This document shows, piece after piece, positions 25,996 through 38,070 of a stretch of 64,000 nucleotides of DNA. Each line of letters starts with the position of its first letter. The first letter of the stretch is position 1. Both the position numbers and the translations under genes were made by a program. The DNA comes from Macrostomum hystrix. Its lineage: Eukaryota > Platyhelminthes > Macrostomidae. The DNA lies in the NCBI GenBank assembly GCA_950097015.1, contig CATNEN010000007.1, forward strand, positions 3,658,001 through 3,722,000. Reading direction: 5' to 3'. Below the pieces are notes generated by a model. That model worked only from the letters and a program-made list of their open reading frames with translations. It was not told the origin of the DNA and searched no databases.

Positions 25996-26364
25996 ATTTG
26001 ATTGACTTTGTTAAACTTATTCGAACTGTTTAAAGTTCTCAGAGATGTCAGAAATGCTGTACTGTAAGTAATAATAGTCGGGTTAAAATTTTAGGATTCC
26101 AAAAGAAAATAACTCTTGAATAGTCACAAGTTCTCAGTTTTACACGCAACATTGATGGTAGAAATCCAAAACTAACTGAAAACCGTCTCGTATTTTTTTA
26201 ATTTCTCATTTGCTAGAATTTCCTTAATTCAAATATCATATTTTATATAATATAGAAACAAGATTTGACTTCAAACATGTACAAGATGCAGTCCAAGGAC
26301 GGCTTTGCTTGTAATGCGCAGCATGAAGAAGTCACAAATCAACAAGTCTGCGAGACTTCATGAT

Positions 26365-26994
26365 TCATGAAAATAGCAACTTCTGAAGACCCCTCGGAAG
26401 CAGGCTCTCAGCCAGTTGCTGAATCTTGGTGCTGCTGTTGCTCCCACTAGCATCGACATCCTTTGAACCGTAGCGTTTGACCTGAAAGGCCAGCCACTCG
26501 AATGCCTCCATGGTGCCCTCGAAAGTGGTCGCGGAGATGGCGAAGGCTGCAAACGGTCTAGTCCGGCTCAGCTGTTGCAGGCGCATGGTCTCGGTGAGCT
26601 CAGCCAGCGGCATCGCATCCGGCAGGTCCTTCTTGTTAGCAAGCACCAGCAGCGGGCAGTGGCGCAGATCGTCCTGCTCCAGGAAGCGCGCCAGCTCCTC
26701 TGCTGCGAACTCCAACCGCTCCCTGTCGGCACTGTCCACCACGAACACCAAGCCCTGAGCGCCAGCGCAGTAGTATCGCCACAATGGACGCAAGGGGCAC
26801 CGGCCGCCAATGTCCCAGCTGACTAGCTCGGTCTTGCGGCTGAGCGACAGGGTCTCAATGTTAAAACCGATGGTCGGAATCGTGGTGGTGACTTCACCGC
26901 ATTTCAAAGTGTACAGCAGCGTGGTCTTGCCCGCCGCGTCCAGTCCAATCATAATGATCCGATTCGGCTTGATGCTGCTCGATCCGATACCCAT
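26365..26994 (-). CDS. ARF-family small GTPase, intronless, Gln-to-Arg in switch II
   Basis: 209 aa from the ATG at 26994. The longer frame upstream starts at GTG and is not preferred. MGIGSSS places a Gly at position 2, as needed for N-myristoylation. The P-loop is GLDAAGKT (17-24), switch I PTIGFN (Thr41), G3 WDIGGR (60-65), G4 NKKD (120-123) and G5 SAT (154-156). LWRYY and [11 protein letters not shown] also fit the family. Canonical ARFs read WDVGGQ. Here the catalytic Gln (Gln71 of ARF1) is Arg, predicting poor GTP hydrolysis. The N-terminal helix is shorter than in ARF1, and the C-terminus carries about 35 extra residues. ARFs act in membrane traffic. The single exon among intron-rich genes suggests a retrogene. 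Confidence 0.88.
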   Translation of the reverse strand: MGIGSSSIKPNRIIMIGLDAAGKTTLLYTLKCGEVTTTIPTIGFNIETLSLSRKTELVSWDIGGRCPLRPLWRYYCAGAQGLVFVVDSADRERLEFAAEELARFLEQDDLRHCPLLVLANKKDLPDAMPLAELTETMRLQQLSRTRPFAAFAISATTFEGTMEAFEWLAFQVKRYGSKDVDASGSNSSTKIQQLAESLLPRGLQKLLFS

Positions 26995-27385
26995 AATACC
27001 GACAGTTGCTATCTCTTGGGCTGGCACTGCAGAACTATAACGGACAATTATGAGGCTGCTGTTTCTTATTTAAACTTCTCGTTTAATTCTGCCAGGCATG
27101 TAATTTCCAGCGTGGCATGGAGGGTTTGCAGTTAGGGCGATGACTGAGAGTGAGGGACAGCTTGAAAGTTTATTTTTAGCGCATGCGCTCACACATGTGG
27201 GGTGGGGCTTGTATCTATAATGCGAGTAGACAGAGAGTACTTGCCACGCCGCGTACTTGGCAGAGTACAGAGCGCACACCCCCATTAAACGCCACAAACT
27301 CCCGTAGCAAAAATTACTTTGATTGCTGTTTAAGCGATGTTAGGAACTTTTCGAGTTTACCTGCCTTGTATCACCGAAGCAAGCG

Positions 27386-27800
27386 ATGAAAGCCTCCGTC
27401 GGTTGCGGCAAGAAACCAGCCGCAAAACTAGAGCCAGCCGGTAAGATGACCTTGTTTAATAGTACCGTGCTGGGCCATCGCACAGTAGCATATTGGGCAA
27501 GAATACCACACTCTTTTTCTCGAACATTGAACCTAGCCGGTCGAGCCGATCGACATCTCGATCATTGTTTGACTGCTGAAGCTCGACGACGTCATCTGAG
27601 AGCAGCCACTGACCTCATTTTCGTAGTCGACGCACGGGCGGGGCACAGACAGTGCCAAGAGCCGCTGACGCTTTCGCCAGCTTTATTGAGGAGACCAAAT
27701 CAATATCGGAGCTGTCAACAAACACACCTCTGCTGATACTAGCAAACAAGTATGCTTGCCAAATGCCATGCCGGCTGCAAAGCTGCTAACTAAAATTTCA
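27386..27800 (+). pseudogene. Frameshifted ARF-like GTPase pseudogene
   Basis: Three ARF landmarks lie in order and at about the family's spacing on the plus strand, in more than one frame. A P-loop relic (EPAGKMTLFN) lies near 27430, DLIFVVDA near 27610, and PLLILANK near 27730, which continues after a shift as LPNAMPAAKLL. In ARF1 the same landmarks are about 65 and 33 residues apart. Here they are about 180 and 115 bp apart. Switch I is reduced to fragments, G3 is unrecognisable, and stops separate the pieces. It lies about 400 bp from the intact ARF-like gene in divergent orientation. No protein is expected. Confidence 0.65.
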
Positions 27801-27839
27801 CAAAAATAGTCAATTCTGCAGTTGCAGCCGTTCAGACCC

Positions 27840-29390
27840 TTTATAGCGTTCTCTGTAAGCGCGCTGTTATTCTGAAAGGCGTTGCTAAAGCCTTTAGTTG
27901 GCGTACAGATCAGATGTCAGTTAAAGTTTATTTAAATTTCAGCTTTAATTTGAGGCATTTTTATGAATTTTAATGCATTAATGACTTAACTTATCAATTA
28001 ATTTTGGATGACGCGAACTGCATGCTGTTGGGGACCGGGGACGATTTGTTTGATTGCATATTTTTTCATGATCTGTGAAATAAACTCTCAAATACTTGTT
28101 TTGATTTCGCAATTTTTTATTAAGTAAGTAGTAACATCTACTTAAATACTGCGTAAATACTTTCGTTATCGTTATCGTTTCGTTATTTACCGTTGTTATT
28201 ATTAATTATTACCGTTAGTAAAAAGCCTTTTCAATATTACTAATCTCATCTGATCTCAATTGCAAATGTAATAATCAAGGACCACTAGAAGAATACTACT
28301 CAAGGACCACTAGCTTAATAATATGCTTAACCACTGCAAGAAAACATTGCTCATTATATTCAATAATTAATTGATTAATTAATTCACTTTTCATCAATGC
28401 AATTTTTATTTTGCTGGTTTTATCCCAGTATAGCGAGTCAAATCATAGCTTATTTGTTTGATTCAACGCGAATTTGTTTTTCAGCTTTCTGCACGTTCCC
28501 TCGTTCGCGCAAATTTAATTCATCGGAAATTGTACAGCGTTTTTTAATTACACTCTGCGGCCGGCCAACATGGCTGCTTGAGCTATTAATATAGACAGCT
28601 AAACGAACATGAGTATAGAGTTCTACTTGCGCATTTTTGACTTGTTACAAACAGATCGCTTTTACCGCTGTGTGGGGAATATTTAAATATATTGTAGCGC
28701 GCCCAGTACTCAGCAATAGCATAAGCTACTAGCATCAAATGAAAATATAATCAAGCCACATTTTTTACTAATACAATCAATTGTTGATGTTGAATGACCA
28801 ATTATTCAAGTCAAGTAAAATTTATCGCAAGATCATTTGGTCTAGCAAGGTCTATACTTATATATTCTTTATTCTTTATATATATATATATGATTTTAGC
28901 TCGAAAGCTAATAAAACATATTAGTTATATAGATAATAATTAACTTTATATAGGTAGCCTACTTTACAGTGTAGCCAATGTTATACATATAAATGCTAAC
29001 ATAGTCAAATGGTAAATTTAAACAAATAAGACTGGTTTGTGAGTAAAAATAAAAAGAAATATACAACTGGTATTGAGGTAATCTGATGCTCAGTATGACC
29101 AAAGAGTTGTGTTCTATATAATTGTTGTCTTTAGAAATTAGAAGTCATTCAAAATTTAGAAAATGTAATTTAATTGTTGTGACATTTTTTAGCTTACTGG
29201 ATTAGACTTGTAAAAAACATATTATTTGTTATCCTCTTCTTGAAAAAACTATAGGGCCTAAACTGCTTTGGTTTTGCAAAAAATCTCACTAGGTGCAAAA
29301 GCCTATTTTGTTAAAAAATTCTATTAAAATTTGGCATAGTATAGGCATATCTAAGCTATCACTTGTTGCAAACTCATTATATATATTAAT
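27840..29390. other. AT-rich spacer, no gene recognised
   Basis: Strongly AT-rich, with short ATTA, TTATCG and TA runs (for example the TA repeat near 28877-28892). No coding frame shows a motif. It is probably old transposon debris and intergenic DNA. Confidence 0.4.
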
Positions 29391-29399
29391 AAAATAATT

Positions 29400-29715
29400 T
29401 TAATTGTAAAAGGCCTATGGGTAATGGCAAATCATTAGGTGACACTAGACCCATAGCCAGCAAGATTCTGCCCATTTTGCTGAGTCCTATGCACATACAC
29501 ATATTATATATGCTTGCAGAGGTATGTACATCTGTCCCTGACTTTCTCATTGTCAGGCAGTGTAAACTCTCACTATGGCTCTCAAGGGCATAAATTGCAT
29601 AAGTCCCCAAGCCTTCTCTCTGTGGCTGCACCCCAAATGAATATGGCCTTACCATGGAATCAAGCTTAGGTACCTGGGTGTAAGAGGCAAACTGTTCTGC
29701 CACTTTATCCCTTGT
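29400..29715 (-). mobile_element. Dispersed SINE-like repeat, copy 1
   Basis: Read on the minus strand it carries the family blocks in order: GGGATAAAGTGGCAGA, TTCATTTGGGG, AGAGAGAAGGCTTGGGG, ACACTGCCTGACAATGAG, AGATGTACATACC, then GTCTAGTGTCACC. The 3' half matches the end of the retrotransposon tail at 24.3 kb. It ends in AT-rich sequence with AATAAAA at about 29386-29392. This is the most complete copy in the window. Confidence 0.7.
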
Positions 29716-30074
29716 TGCAAACTTGTTTTCACTGCAAGAATTGCAATATTAACAATATTAGCACTAGTTCAATATTAGCAATTAGTAATATAGCTAACTA
29801 AACAAATTTGTAGTTTTTTGTTTTTAGTTTTATTCAATTTCAGTTTTTGTTTTTCTTTATCAGTACTAAAAAGCTAAATCAATTTGGTGCAATAAATTTG
29901 AATTATGTATTAATTTTATTGACGATTTGGTTGACAGTTGATATTTGGTATTTTTACAGTCAGGAGAAAAAGCTAAGCAACAAACACCACTGAGTCCTCT
30001 CTACTTATAGGTAATATAATAGATATAATTTTGACTGATACCTTCCAGAGTTCCATGCATGAGGTGTCATAGCA

Positions 30075-33026
30075 ATGTCCTTGCTATCCAAAGTGCCAAG
30101 AACATTTCATCTGGTGATTGTTGTTCGACTAATTTCTCTGCTGATTCAGGTTAGTTCTAGATGTAATGTGTCAGCCTTAATTGTCAAATCTTAACCTAGT
30201 TAACAGAAATGCAGGTTCTTGCAAACCTCAATTCATCTATTTTTGCTGCATTTTTTTCAATGCTGGTAAAAAACATAAACTTTTACTAAAGTTCTTGATT
30301 AAAATCTATGAACTTTTAGAAGTGTACAGCTGCTCAGTCTGTGGACTTGCTCAAGTACGCAAGTTGTCTCCCTTTAGCTGAGATTCGAACCTCTTTGATC
30401 TCTCAATTAGAAGTCCGAAGCTATAACTGCCAAAGCATAGACAGGCACTCGCTGCATTTCGACTCAGTAACCATAATCTGGTCTGCGGGACACAGAGAAC
30501 AGCCAGACCAAGAGTAGAATACGAACGCAGGTTCTGCCCAAAGTGCCAGACAGAGGTTGAGAACGAAATCCACTTTCCTTTAAGACGCAGCTCGAACGGA
30601 AAAAATATTCTGAAAAAATAACAGCTAAAAATTCAAAAAAAAACTAAAACCTTAAATTTTTTAGTGCATCTGACAAAGCTGTATACTTGATGGTTCAAGA
30701 AGATGGAGAATTAACTGAGATACTGCCAAATTACATAGCACAGATGACTGAGGCTCGAGAAATAGTTGCAATCTAGCCAAATTTTGCTTCCTTAGCAACA
30801 GGCGCTTGTTTTTTATAACCTCAATTATTGAATCCCTCTTTGTATTTTGCGTAATTGCCATCCCAATGCTCCACACGTGAGACTTACGAAAAATAAATTT
30901 CACCTTATAGTCAGTTATAGCCTATCACCTAATTAAACAAAATCTATCTTCAACACCGCCAGGCGGTTTCCTACTTCATCCCAGACCACAACGCGGACGC
31001 ATTCAAGCCCACCGACTATGAGCCGGAGTCAGCTCCGGAGCCCAGTCCTATTGGCTGGTCACTGCGCCTACTGCTCTCCGGCTATCATCGCTGGGACTCG
31101 GTGCACTTTGTTTTAATAGCGCGGCATGGCTACGTTCTGGATCATTCCACAGTGTTCTTCCCGCTGTATCCCATGCTCTGCCGGGCCGCGCGCTATCCTC
31201 TGATTCTGTTGCTTAGCAACCAGAGCTACGGTTGCCTAGCAACGGAGGCTACCATCACCCTGCTGGCCTGCTATTGCGTTAATCTCTGTCTACAGCTGGC
31301 CTGCATACACCTGTTCTGGCACCTGACAGAATTCCAGTATCCCAAGCAGCCGGCTCTCCGCCTGGCCGCCCTCACCTTGCTGTCCGTGTCGCCAGCCACG
31401 CCATTCTTTGTGGCATTCTATTCTGAGCCAGCCCACCTGGCCTGCTCACTGTGGGCCCTCGCCAGTCTCAGCCGGGGCCGCCACCTGGAGGCAGGAGCAG
31501 CCCTGGCGGCAGCTGGGCTCGCCCGCTCCAACGGCCTGGCCAATGCGCTGCTGGTCGCTACGCCCGCTTTTATTGCCATAGCAACAGGCTGGCGCCGGCA
31601 CAAATGGCAGGAGACGGCTTTGGTTAGTGTGGCATATCATTTGTTGTTTGTATGTTTCACTTTACTTATTTGTTGAAAATAAATACTGTTCTGGGAAATC
31701 GTCATTGCCCCTTAACTGTTGAAACCACGCAATTTACCCCCGTGAGGAAGGACAACTTAAGCACCAGCCGTCTCATCAATCCACAGGTGGCTGTCCGCTC
31801 CGCCGCATTGTCAGCGGCAGCCTGCTCCGGCTTCCTAGCCCACCAGCTCGTCACCGCCCTGACGTTCTGCACCGATTGGTGGCGGGACCCCTCCTGGCAG
31901 CCGCAGCCCGGCCTGCTAGCCCTGGCCAGGCTGAATAACTACAGCCTTCGCGGCCACGACAGCCCGCCAGCCTGGTGCTCGGAGGGCTTGCTAGCGCCAA
32001 TGTCCTACGGAGCGGTGCAGGCTCGCGACTGGCACGTTGGACTGTTCAGGTTGGCTGGCGTCTGACTGGTCACTGACCCCTCTGATGTTCAGTGTCAGAT
32101 GGTCATTGACCTCTCCTGGTCCTTCTTGAGTTGGTCATTGATCGCTAATAATAAGACGATTATGCAGGAGGGCTGTGGGCAATGGCACATCATTTGGTGA
32201 CACTAGACCCGCTGCCAGTGCCTTTTCTGCCTGTTCCGTTGACTCCTGAGCACACACACAGTTTTGTACATCTGTCCTGAATTTCCCGTTGTCAGGCAGT
32301 GTATTATTTCACCCTAACTAAACTTCCGCTCGATACTTTCATCGTTCCTTAGCAGTTAGTTGATCTTGGTTATCTATCGTTAAATCTAGTTGGTCATTGG
32401 CCTCTTGTGACCGACTTTGTTTCCTTCCGGGATATCCCATCTTTCTGGGAAGTGATTGTTTGGGATTTCTATTGTTGATCGTAAAAATGGTATTTCATTG
32501 GTATGAATTATTCCTCTCTATAATTAGCATCTTATCCATGAACTCTTAACACTATTCTTCCCACCCTACAAAATCCTTATCCCACAGCTACTTTCAATGG
32601 CGCCAGGTTCCCAACTTTCTGCTAGCCGCCCCAGCCCTCACCATCGCTGCCGGCGCCGCCTACCAGCTGGTTGCCAGGCGGGCAACTCTGAAGCCGCCGG
32701 AGCTGATTGGCCAGCACGCCCAGCTGGCCTTCCTGGGCCTGCTCTGCCTGGCCGCCGCCCACGTGCAGATCGCCACCCGCGTCCTGCTGTCAGCCTCGCC
32801 CCTACCCTATTGGCTCGCCGCTAGTCACGTGATGCTTGCGCCAGCCAATCGCAGTCTGATTGAGCAATGGCGAAGGCTTAGCTGCGACTCGCCGTTGGCA
32901 TTCCTGGCGCTGTGCCTGAGGAATTCGGCACAGTTGACTGTCAAATGCCGCCTGCTTCTGGCCTGGTGTATCTGCTTCTGCCTCATCGGCACCGCCATGC
33001 ACGCCAACTTCCTGCCCTGGACCTGA
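30075..33026 (+). CDS. PIGV: GPI mannosyltransferase 2 (PIG-V)
   Basis: Four exons, 478 aa: 30075-30149, 30963-31622, 31787-32049 and 32588-33026, with consistent phases 0, 0 and 2. The human protein is 493 aa. Exon 1 supplies FHLVIVVRLISLLIQ, which joins exon 2 AVSYFIPDHNADAF, matching the family's IPDHAADAF luminal loop. Further family landmarks are HRWDSVHF, the long hydrophobic segments, RSNGL, WCSEG, QVPNFLLAAP and the terminal CNFLPWT-like HANFLPWT. The enzyme adds the second mannose to the GPI precursor in the ER lumen and is a multi-pass ER membrane protein. Intron 1 (813 bp) holds retroelement debris and intron 3 (538 bp) a dispersed repeat copy. No AATAAA is close to the stop, and a 46-bp array begins about 75-160 bp later. 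Confidence 0.92.
30378..30442 (-). repeat. tRNA-like relic (probable SINE head)
   Basis: On the minus strand GGACTTCTAATTGAGAGATC is followed by AGAGGTTCGAATCTC. This resembles an anticodon arm with TCT (Arg-like) and a perfect B-box (GGTTCGAATC). The D-arm and acceptor stem do not fold convincingly, so this is a tRNA-derived relic and not a working tRNA gene. It lies in PIG-V intron 1. Confidence 0.45.
30440..30625 (+). mobile_element. Non-LTR retrotransposon 3' fragment in PIG-V intron 1
   Basis: One plus-strand frame reads LAAFRLSNHNLVCGTQRTAR followed by VEYERRFCPKCQ and TEVENEIHFPL. The CPKC/EIHF pattern is the closing finger of non-LTR retrotransposon ORFs. It differs from the tail at 24.5 kb, so at least two element families are present. 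It is truncated on the 5' side and decays after 30600. Confidence 0.65.
32163..32312 (-). mobile_element. Dispersed SINE-like repeat, copy 2 (partial)
   Basis: The minus strand contains CACTGCCTGACAACGGGAAA, then AGGAGTCAACGGAACAGGC and GCGGGTCTAGTGTCACC. This corresponds to the 3' half of copy 1. It lies in PIG-V intron 3. Confidence 0.65.
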
Positions 33027-33099
33027 CATTCTCACGGAAGGGTATCTGTTTGATATTCACGGATATATTGTTTATGGACTGCCTGTTATTTAGATTCTA

Positions 33100-36000
33100 A
33101 GGAATTTCCCTCTGTTCTGGGATATGTCCTGGACTTCAAAATGCCCAGATGTGCTTTTGAGGTAGTTCCTAATATAGCGATGTAGCTCGTGATTCTTATC
33201 GATTTCCCCATGTTTTGCGAGGCAATTGTTAGGGATTTCCCCGTCTTTTTTGACGAGTGATTGTTCGGGATTTCCCTAGTGAGTTCCCAATGTATTTGAA
33301 ACGTGATTGTTTGGGATTTCCCTAGAGAGTTCCCAATGTTTTGAAGAGTCATTGTTTGGGATTTCCCTAGTGAGTTCCCAATGTATTTGAAACGTGATTG
33401 TTTGGGATTTCCCTAGAGAGTTCCCAATGTTTTGAAGAGTCATTGTTTGGGATTTCCCTAGTGAGTTCCCAATGTTTTTGAAACGTGATTGTTTGGGATT
33501 TCCCTAGAGAGTTCCCAATGTTTTTGAAGAGTCATTGTTTGAGATTTCCCTAGTGAGTTCCCAATGTTTTTGAAACGTGATTGTTTGGGATTTCCCTAGT
33601 GAGTTCCCAATGTTTTTGAAGAGTCATTGTTTGGGATTTCCCTAGTGAGTTCCCAATGTTTTTGAAGAGTCATTGTTTGAGATTTCCCTAGTGAGTTCCC
33701 AATGCTTTTGAAGAGTCATTGTTTGGGATTTCCCTAGAGAGTTCCCAATGTTTTTGAAGAGTCATTGTTTGGGATTTCCCTAGAGAGTTCCCAATGTTTT
33801 TGAAGAGTCATTGTTTGAGATTTCCCTAGTGAGTTCCCAATGTTTTTGAAACGTGATTGTTTGGGATTTCCCTAGAGAGTTCCCAATGTTTTTGAAGAGT
33901 CATTGTTTGAGATTTCCCTAGTGAGTTCCCAATGTTTTTGAAACGTGATTGTTTGAGATTTCCCTAGAGAGTTCCCAATGTTTTTGAAGAGTCATTGTTT
34001 GGGATTTCCCTAGTGAGTTCCCAATGTTTTTGAAACGTAATTGTTTGGGATTTCCCTAGTGAGTTCCCAATGTTTTTGAAACGTGATTGTTTGGGATTTC
34101 CCTAGAGATTTCCCAATGTTTTTGAAGAGTCATTGTTTGAGATTTCCCTAGTGAGTTCCCAATGTTTTTGAAACGTGATTTTTAAGGATTTCCCTAGTGA
34201 GTTCCCAATGTATTTGAAACGTGATTGTTTGGGATTTCCCTAGAGAGTTCCCAATGTTTTGAAGAGTCATTGTTTGGGATTTCCCTAGTGAGTTCCCAAT
34301 GTTTTTGAAGAGTCATTGTTTGGGATTTCCCTAGTGAGTTCCCAATGTATTTGAAACGTGATTGTTTGGGATTTCCCTAGAGAGTTCCCAATGTTTTGAA
34401 GAGTCATTGTTTGGGATTTCCCTAGTGAGTTCCCAATGTTTTTGAAGAGTCATTGTTTGGGATTTCCCTAGAGAGTTCCCAATGTTTTGAAGAGTCATTG
34501 TTTGAGATTTCCCTAGTGAGTTCCCAATGTTTTTGAAACGTGATTGTTTGGGATTTCCCTAGTGAGTTCCCAATGTTTTTGAAGAGTCATTGTTTGGGAT
34601 TTCCCTAGTGAGTTCCCAATGTTTTTGAAGAGTCATTGTTTGGGATTTCCCTAGTGAGTTCCCAATGTTTTTGAAGAGTCATTGTTTGAGATTTCCCTAG
34701 TGAGTTCCCAATGCTTTTGAAGAGTCATTGTTTGGGATTTCCCTAGAGAGTTCCCAATGTTTTTGAAGAGTCATTGTTTGGGATTTCCCTAGAGAGTTCC
34801 CAATGTTTTTGAAGAGTCATTGTTTGAGATTTCCCTAGTGAGTTCCCAATGTTTTTGAAGAGTCATTGTTTGGGATTTCCCTAGAGAGTTCCCAATGTTT
34901 TTGAAGAGTCATTGTTTGAGATTTCCCTAGTGAGTTCCCAATGTTTTTGAAACGTGATTGTTTGGGATTTCCCTAGTGAGTTCCCAATGTTTTTGAAACG
35001 TGATTTTTTGGGATTTCCCTAGAGATTTCCCAATGTTTTTGAAGAGTCATTGTTTGAGATTTCCCTAGTGAGTTCCCAATGTTTTTGAAACGTGATTTTT
35101 CGGGATTTCCCTAGTGAGTTCCCAATGTAATTGAAACGTGATTGTTTGGGATTTCCCTAGAGAGTTCCCAATGTTTTTGAAGAGTCATTGTTCGGGATTT
35201 CCCTAGTGAGTTCCCAATGTATTTGAAACGTGATTGTTTGGGATTTCCCTAGAGAGTTCCCAATGTTTTGAAGAGTCATTGTTTGAGATTTCCCTAGTGA
35301 GTTCCCAATGTTTTTGAAACGTGATTTTTCGGGATTTCCCTAGTGAGTTCCCAATGTAATTGAAACGTGATTGTTTGGGATTTCCCTAGAGAGTTCCCAA
35401 TGTTTTTGAAGAGTCATTGTTTGAGATTTCCCTAGTGAGTTCCCAATGTATTTGAAACGTGATTGTTTGGGATTTCCCTAGAGAGTTCCCAATGTTTTGA
35501 AGAGTCATTGTTTGGGATTTCCATAGTGAGTTCCCAATGTTTTTGAAACGTGATTGTTTGGGATTTCCCTAGTGAGTTCCTAATGTTTTTGAAACGTGAT
35601 TGTTTGGGATTTCTCTAGTGAGTTCCCTTTTTTTCAAAAGTGGTTGTTTGGGATTTCCCTAGTGAGTTCCTAATGTTTTTGAAGAGTCTTTTTTTGGGAT
35701 TTCCCTAGTGAGTTCCCAATGTTTTTGAAACGTGATTGTTTGGGATTTCCCTAGTGAGTTCCCTTTTTTTTCAAAAGTGGTTGTTTGGGATTTCTCTAGT
35801 GAGTTCCTAATGTTTATAAAAAGTGGTTGTTCGGGATTTCCCTCTTAACGTTTCTAATGTTTCCAAAGTGATCTGGATTTCCCAACATTTAGAAGTAGAT
35901 TTTTTGGGATTTCCCTAGTGAGTTCCCAATGTTTTTTAAACGTGATTGTTTGAGATTTCCCTAGAGAGTTCCCAATGTTTTTGAAGAGTCATTGTTTGGG

Positions 36001-36900
36001 ATTTCCCTAGTGAGTTCCCAATGTATTTGAAACGTGATTGTTTGGGATTTCCCTAGTGAGTTCCTAATGTTTTTGAAACGTGATTGTTTGGGATTTCTCT
36101 AGTGAGTTCCCTTTTTTTCAAAAGTGGTTGTTTGAGATTTCCCTAGTGAGTTCCCAATGTTTTTGAAACGTGATTGTTTGGGATTTCCCTAGAGAGTTCC
36201 CAATGTTTTGAAGAGTCATTGTTTGGGATTTCCATTGTGAGTTCCCAATGTTTTTGAAACGTGATTGTTTGGGATTTCCCTAGTGAGTTCCCAATGTTTT
36301 TGAAGAGTCATTGTTTGGGATTTCCATAGTGAGTTCCCAATGTTTTTTAAACGTGATTGTTTGAGATTTCCCTAGAGAGTTCCCAATGTTTTTGAAGAGT
36401 CATTGTTTGGGATTTCCCTAGAGAGTTCCCAATGTTTTTGAAGAGTCATTGTTTGGGATTTCCCTAGTGAGTTCCTAATGTTTTTGAAACGTGATTGTTT
36501 GGGATTTCTCTAGTGAGTTCCCTTTTTTTCAAAAGTGGTTGTTTGGGATTTCCCTAGTGAGTTCCTAATGTTTTTGAAGAGTCTTTTTTTGGGATTTCCC
36601 TAGTGAGTTCCCAATGTTTTTGAAACGTGATTGTTTGGGATTTCCCTAGTGAGTTCCCTTTTTTTCAAAAGTGGTTGTTTGGGATTTCTCTAGTGAGTTC
36701 CTAATGTTTATAAAAAGTGGTTGTTCGGGATTTCCCTCTTAACGTTTCTAATGTTTCCAAAGTGATCTGGATTTCCCAACATTTAGAAGTAGATTTTTTG
36801 GGATTTGCCTATTCTTTAGAAGTGGTTGCTAGGGATTGCCACTGTTCAGGGAAGTGTTTTTTTGGAATTTCCCTTTTTAGGAAAGAATTTTTTTTGTACT
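33100..36900. repeat. 46-bp array with a kappaB-like site in each unit
   Basis: About 75-80 units. Each has GTTTGGGATTTCCCTAGTGA, GTTCCCAATG, then a T-run and either GAAACGTGATT or GAAGAGTCATT. Many units contain GGGATTTCCC, a match to the NF-kappaB/Dorsal consensus GGGRNNYYCC; others have GAGATTTCCC. A variant block with TTCTCTAGTG, CAAAAGTGG and CCTCTTAACG at about 35606-35905 recurs about 894 bp later at about 36501-36800. Copies at both ends decay. It begins close behind the PIG-V stop codon. Confidence 0.95.
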
Positions 36901-36929
36901 TCCCGATAATAGGCAAGTAGTGTCTTGTT

Positions 36930-38065
36930 GATAATACTTTCTTTCGAAGCAATCGCTTTGAATAAATATTTGTCGTTTCGATTGCCAATTTTTTCATTTC
37001 ACCATTCTAAAAATAAGTTGCATTTAACTTTTTTCGCTGCTTAATCTAGTTTTCTTATACGCTTGTATTCGTTATTTAAACAAGTAAAACCTGTTAATAG
37101 ACTGTGGTTTAAGCTGTTGCTTACTTTGATGCTGGTTTGTTATCAATCTTTGAACAGTCTTTGCTGCTTTTCTTTATCAATTTACTGCATCGAATAATAT
37201 TAAAATTCGAGACACTAAGTTTGTCAAGAAAAGTTGAAAAATGTTTAATTTGCTTTCAGCCTTTCACCAGAATAGTAGTATATTTCGCAGCAGACAACAT
37301 TGCGTAGACAACATTGCAGTGATTGTGTAAGTTCATTTGTTAAAAAGAAATCTATTTGTTTATAGCATAGAATTACAGAAGAAATTCTTGAGAACATTGC
37401 GCTGAATTTGATTGCATAAATTTCGTGTACACGCGGTGCATGTTGAGAAAGAAGTACAATTTAGAATCAGAAATATGCGAGCATTACAATTAGCTTAAGT
37501 ATTGCTGAGTTGTTGATGTGGAATGTACTTTAATAGAAGGCTTAAATTATTGCTTATTGTCGACAGTACACTGCTCAATGCCTGTGATTCGGTTTCTGAA
37601 TGATACAAAATACCTGGGTCTGGGACTTGGCTATGTAAATCTGTAGGATGATTGACGAATTTGGGAAAAAAATGACAAGAGAGGGTTGGACAAATGTGGG
37701 ACAATGGCGAAATTGTGACATATTAAGACAACAGACTGAAGTTTTTACGATTAATAAATTATTCAGTTTTAATTCGAAATTTAATAAATGTTCAACAGTT
37801 TTCCAATTAACACATGCAAATGGACAAACACGACGACTTACTTAATTACGAGCTAGAAAATTATGTTTCGCTTTTTAAGAAGTTCCGTAATGGCATATTT
37901 TCAAGGACTACTGAACAGTTGCCTGCTAAGGTATGAGGCTAATGTCAGTATTTTTAAACAATAAATAGATCAAAACTACTGACATTGTCACATCAGTCCT
38001 TCTTCGGTTTAAATCGGCCTTCTAATATCTAAGTGAGTAGTCCTTGATCCCATTGTCGGAATTGG
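36930..38065. other. AT-rich spacer, no gene recognised
   Basis: Low-complexity AT-rich sequence. Small open frames at 37495-37845 have no motif. It forms the 3' flank of the caveolin gene. Confidence 0.4.
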
Positions 38066-38070
38066 CTTCC

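Noticed and set aside
26995-27027. Longer ARF N-terminus [11 protein letters not shown]
   Set aside because: It starts at GTG. The ATG at 26994 gives MGxG, the expected myristoylation context of ARFs.
27950-29390. AT-rich region as an origin or centromere
   Set aside because: Composition alone is not evidence. No repeats or motifs specific to such functions are visible.
30378-30442. Functional tRNA-Arg gene
   Set aside because: Only the anticodon arm and B-box are convincing. The acceptor stem and D-arm do not pair, so a tRNA-derived relic is more likely.
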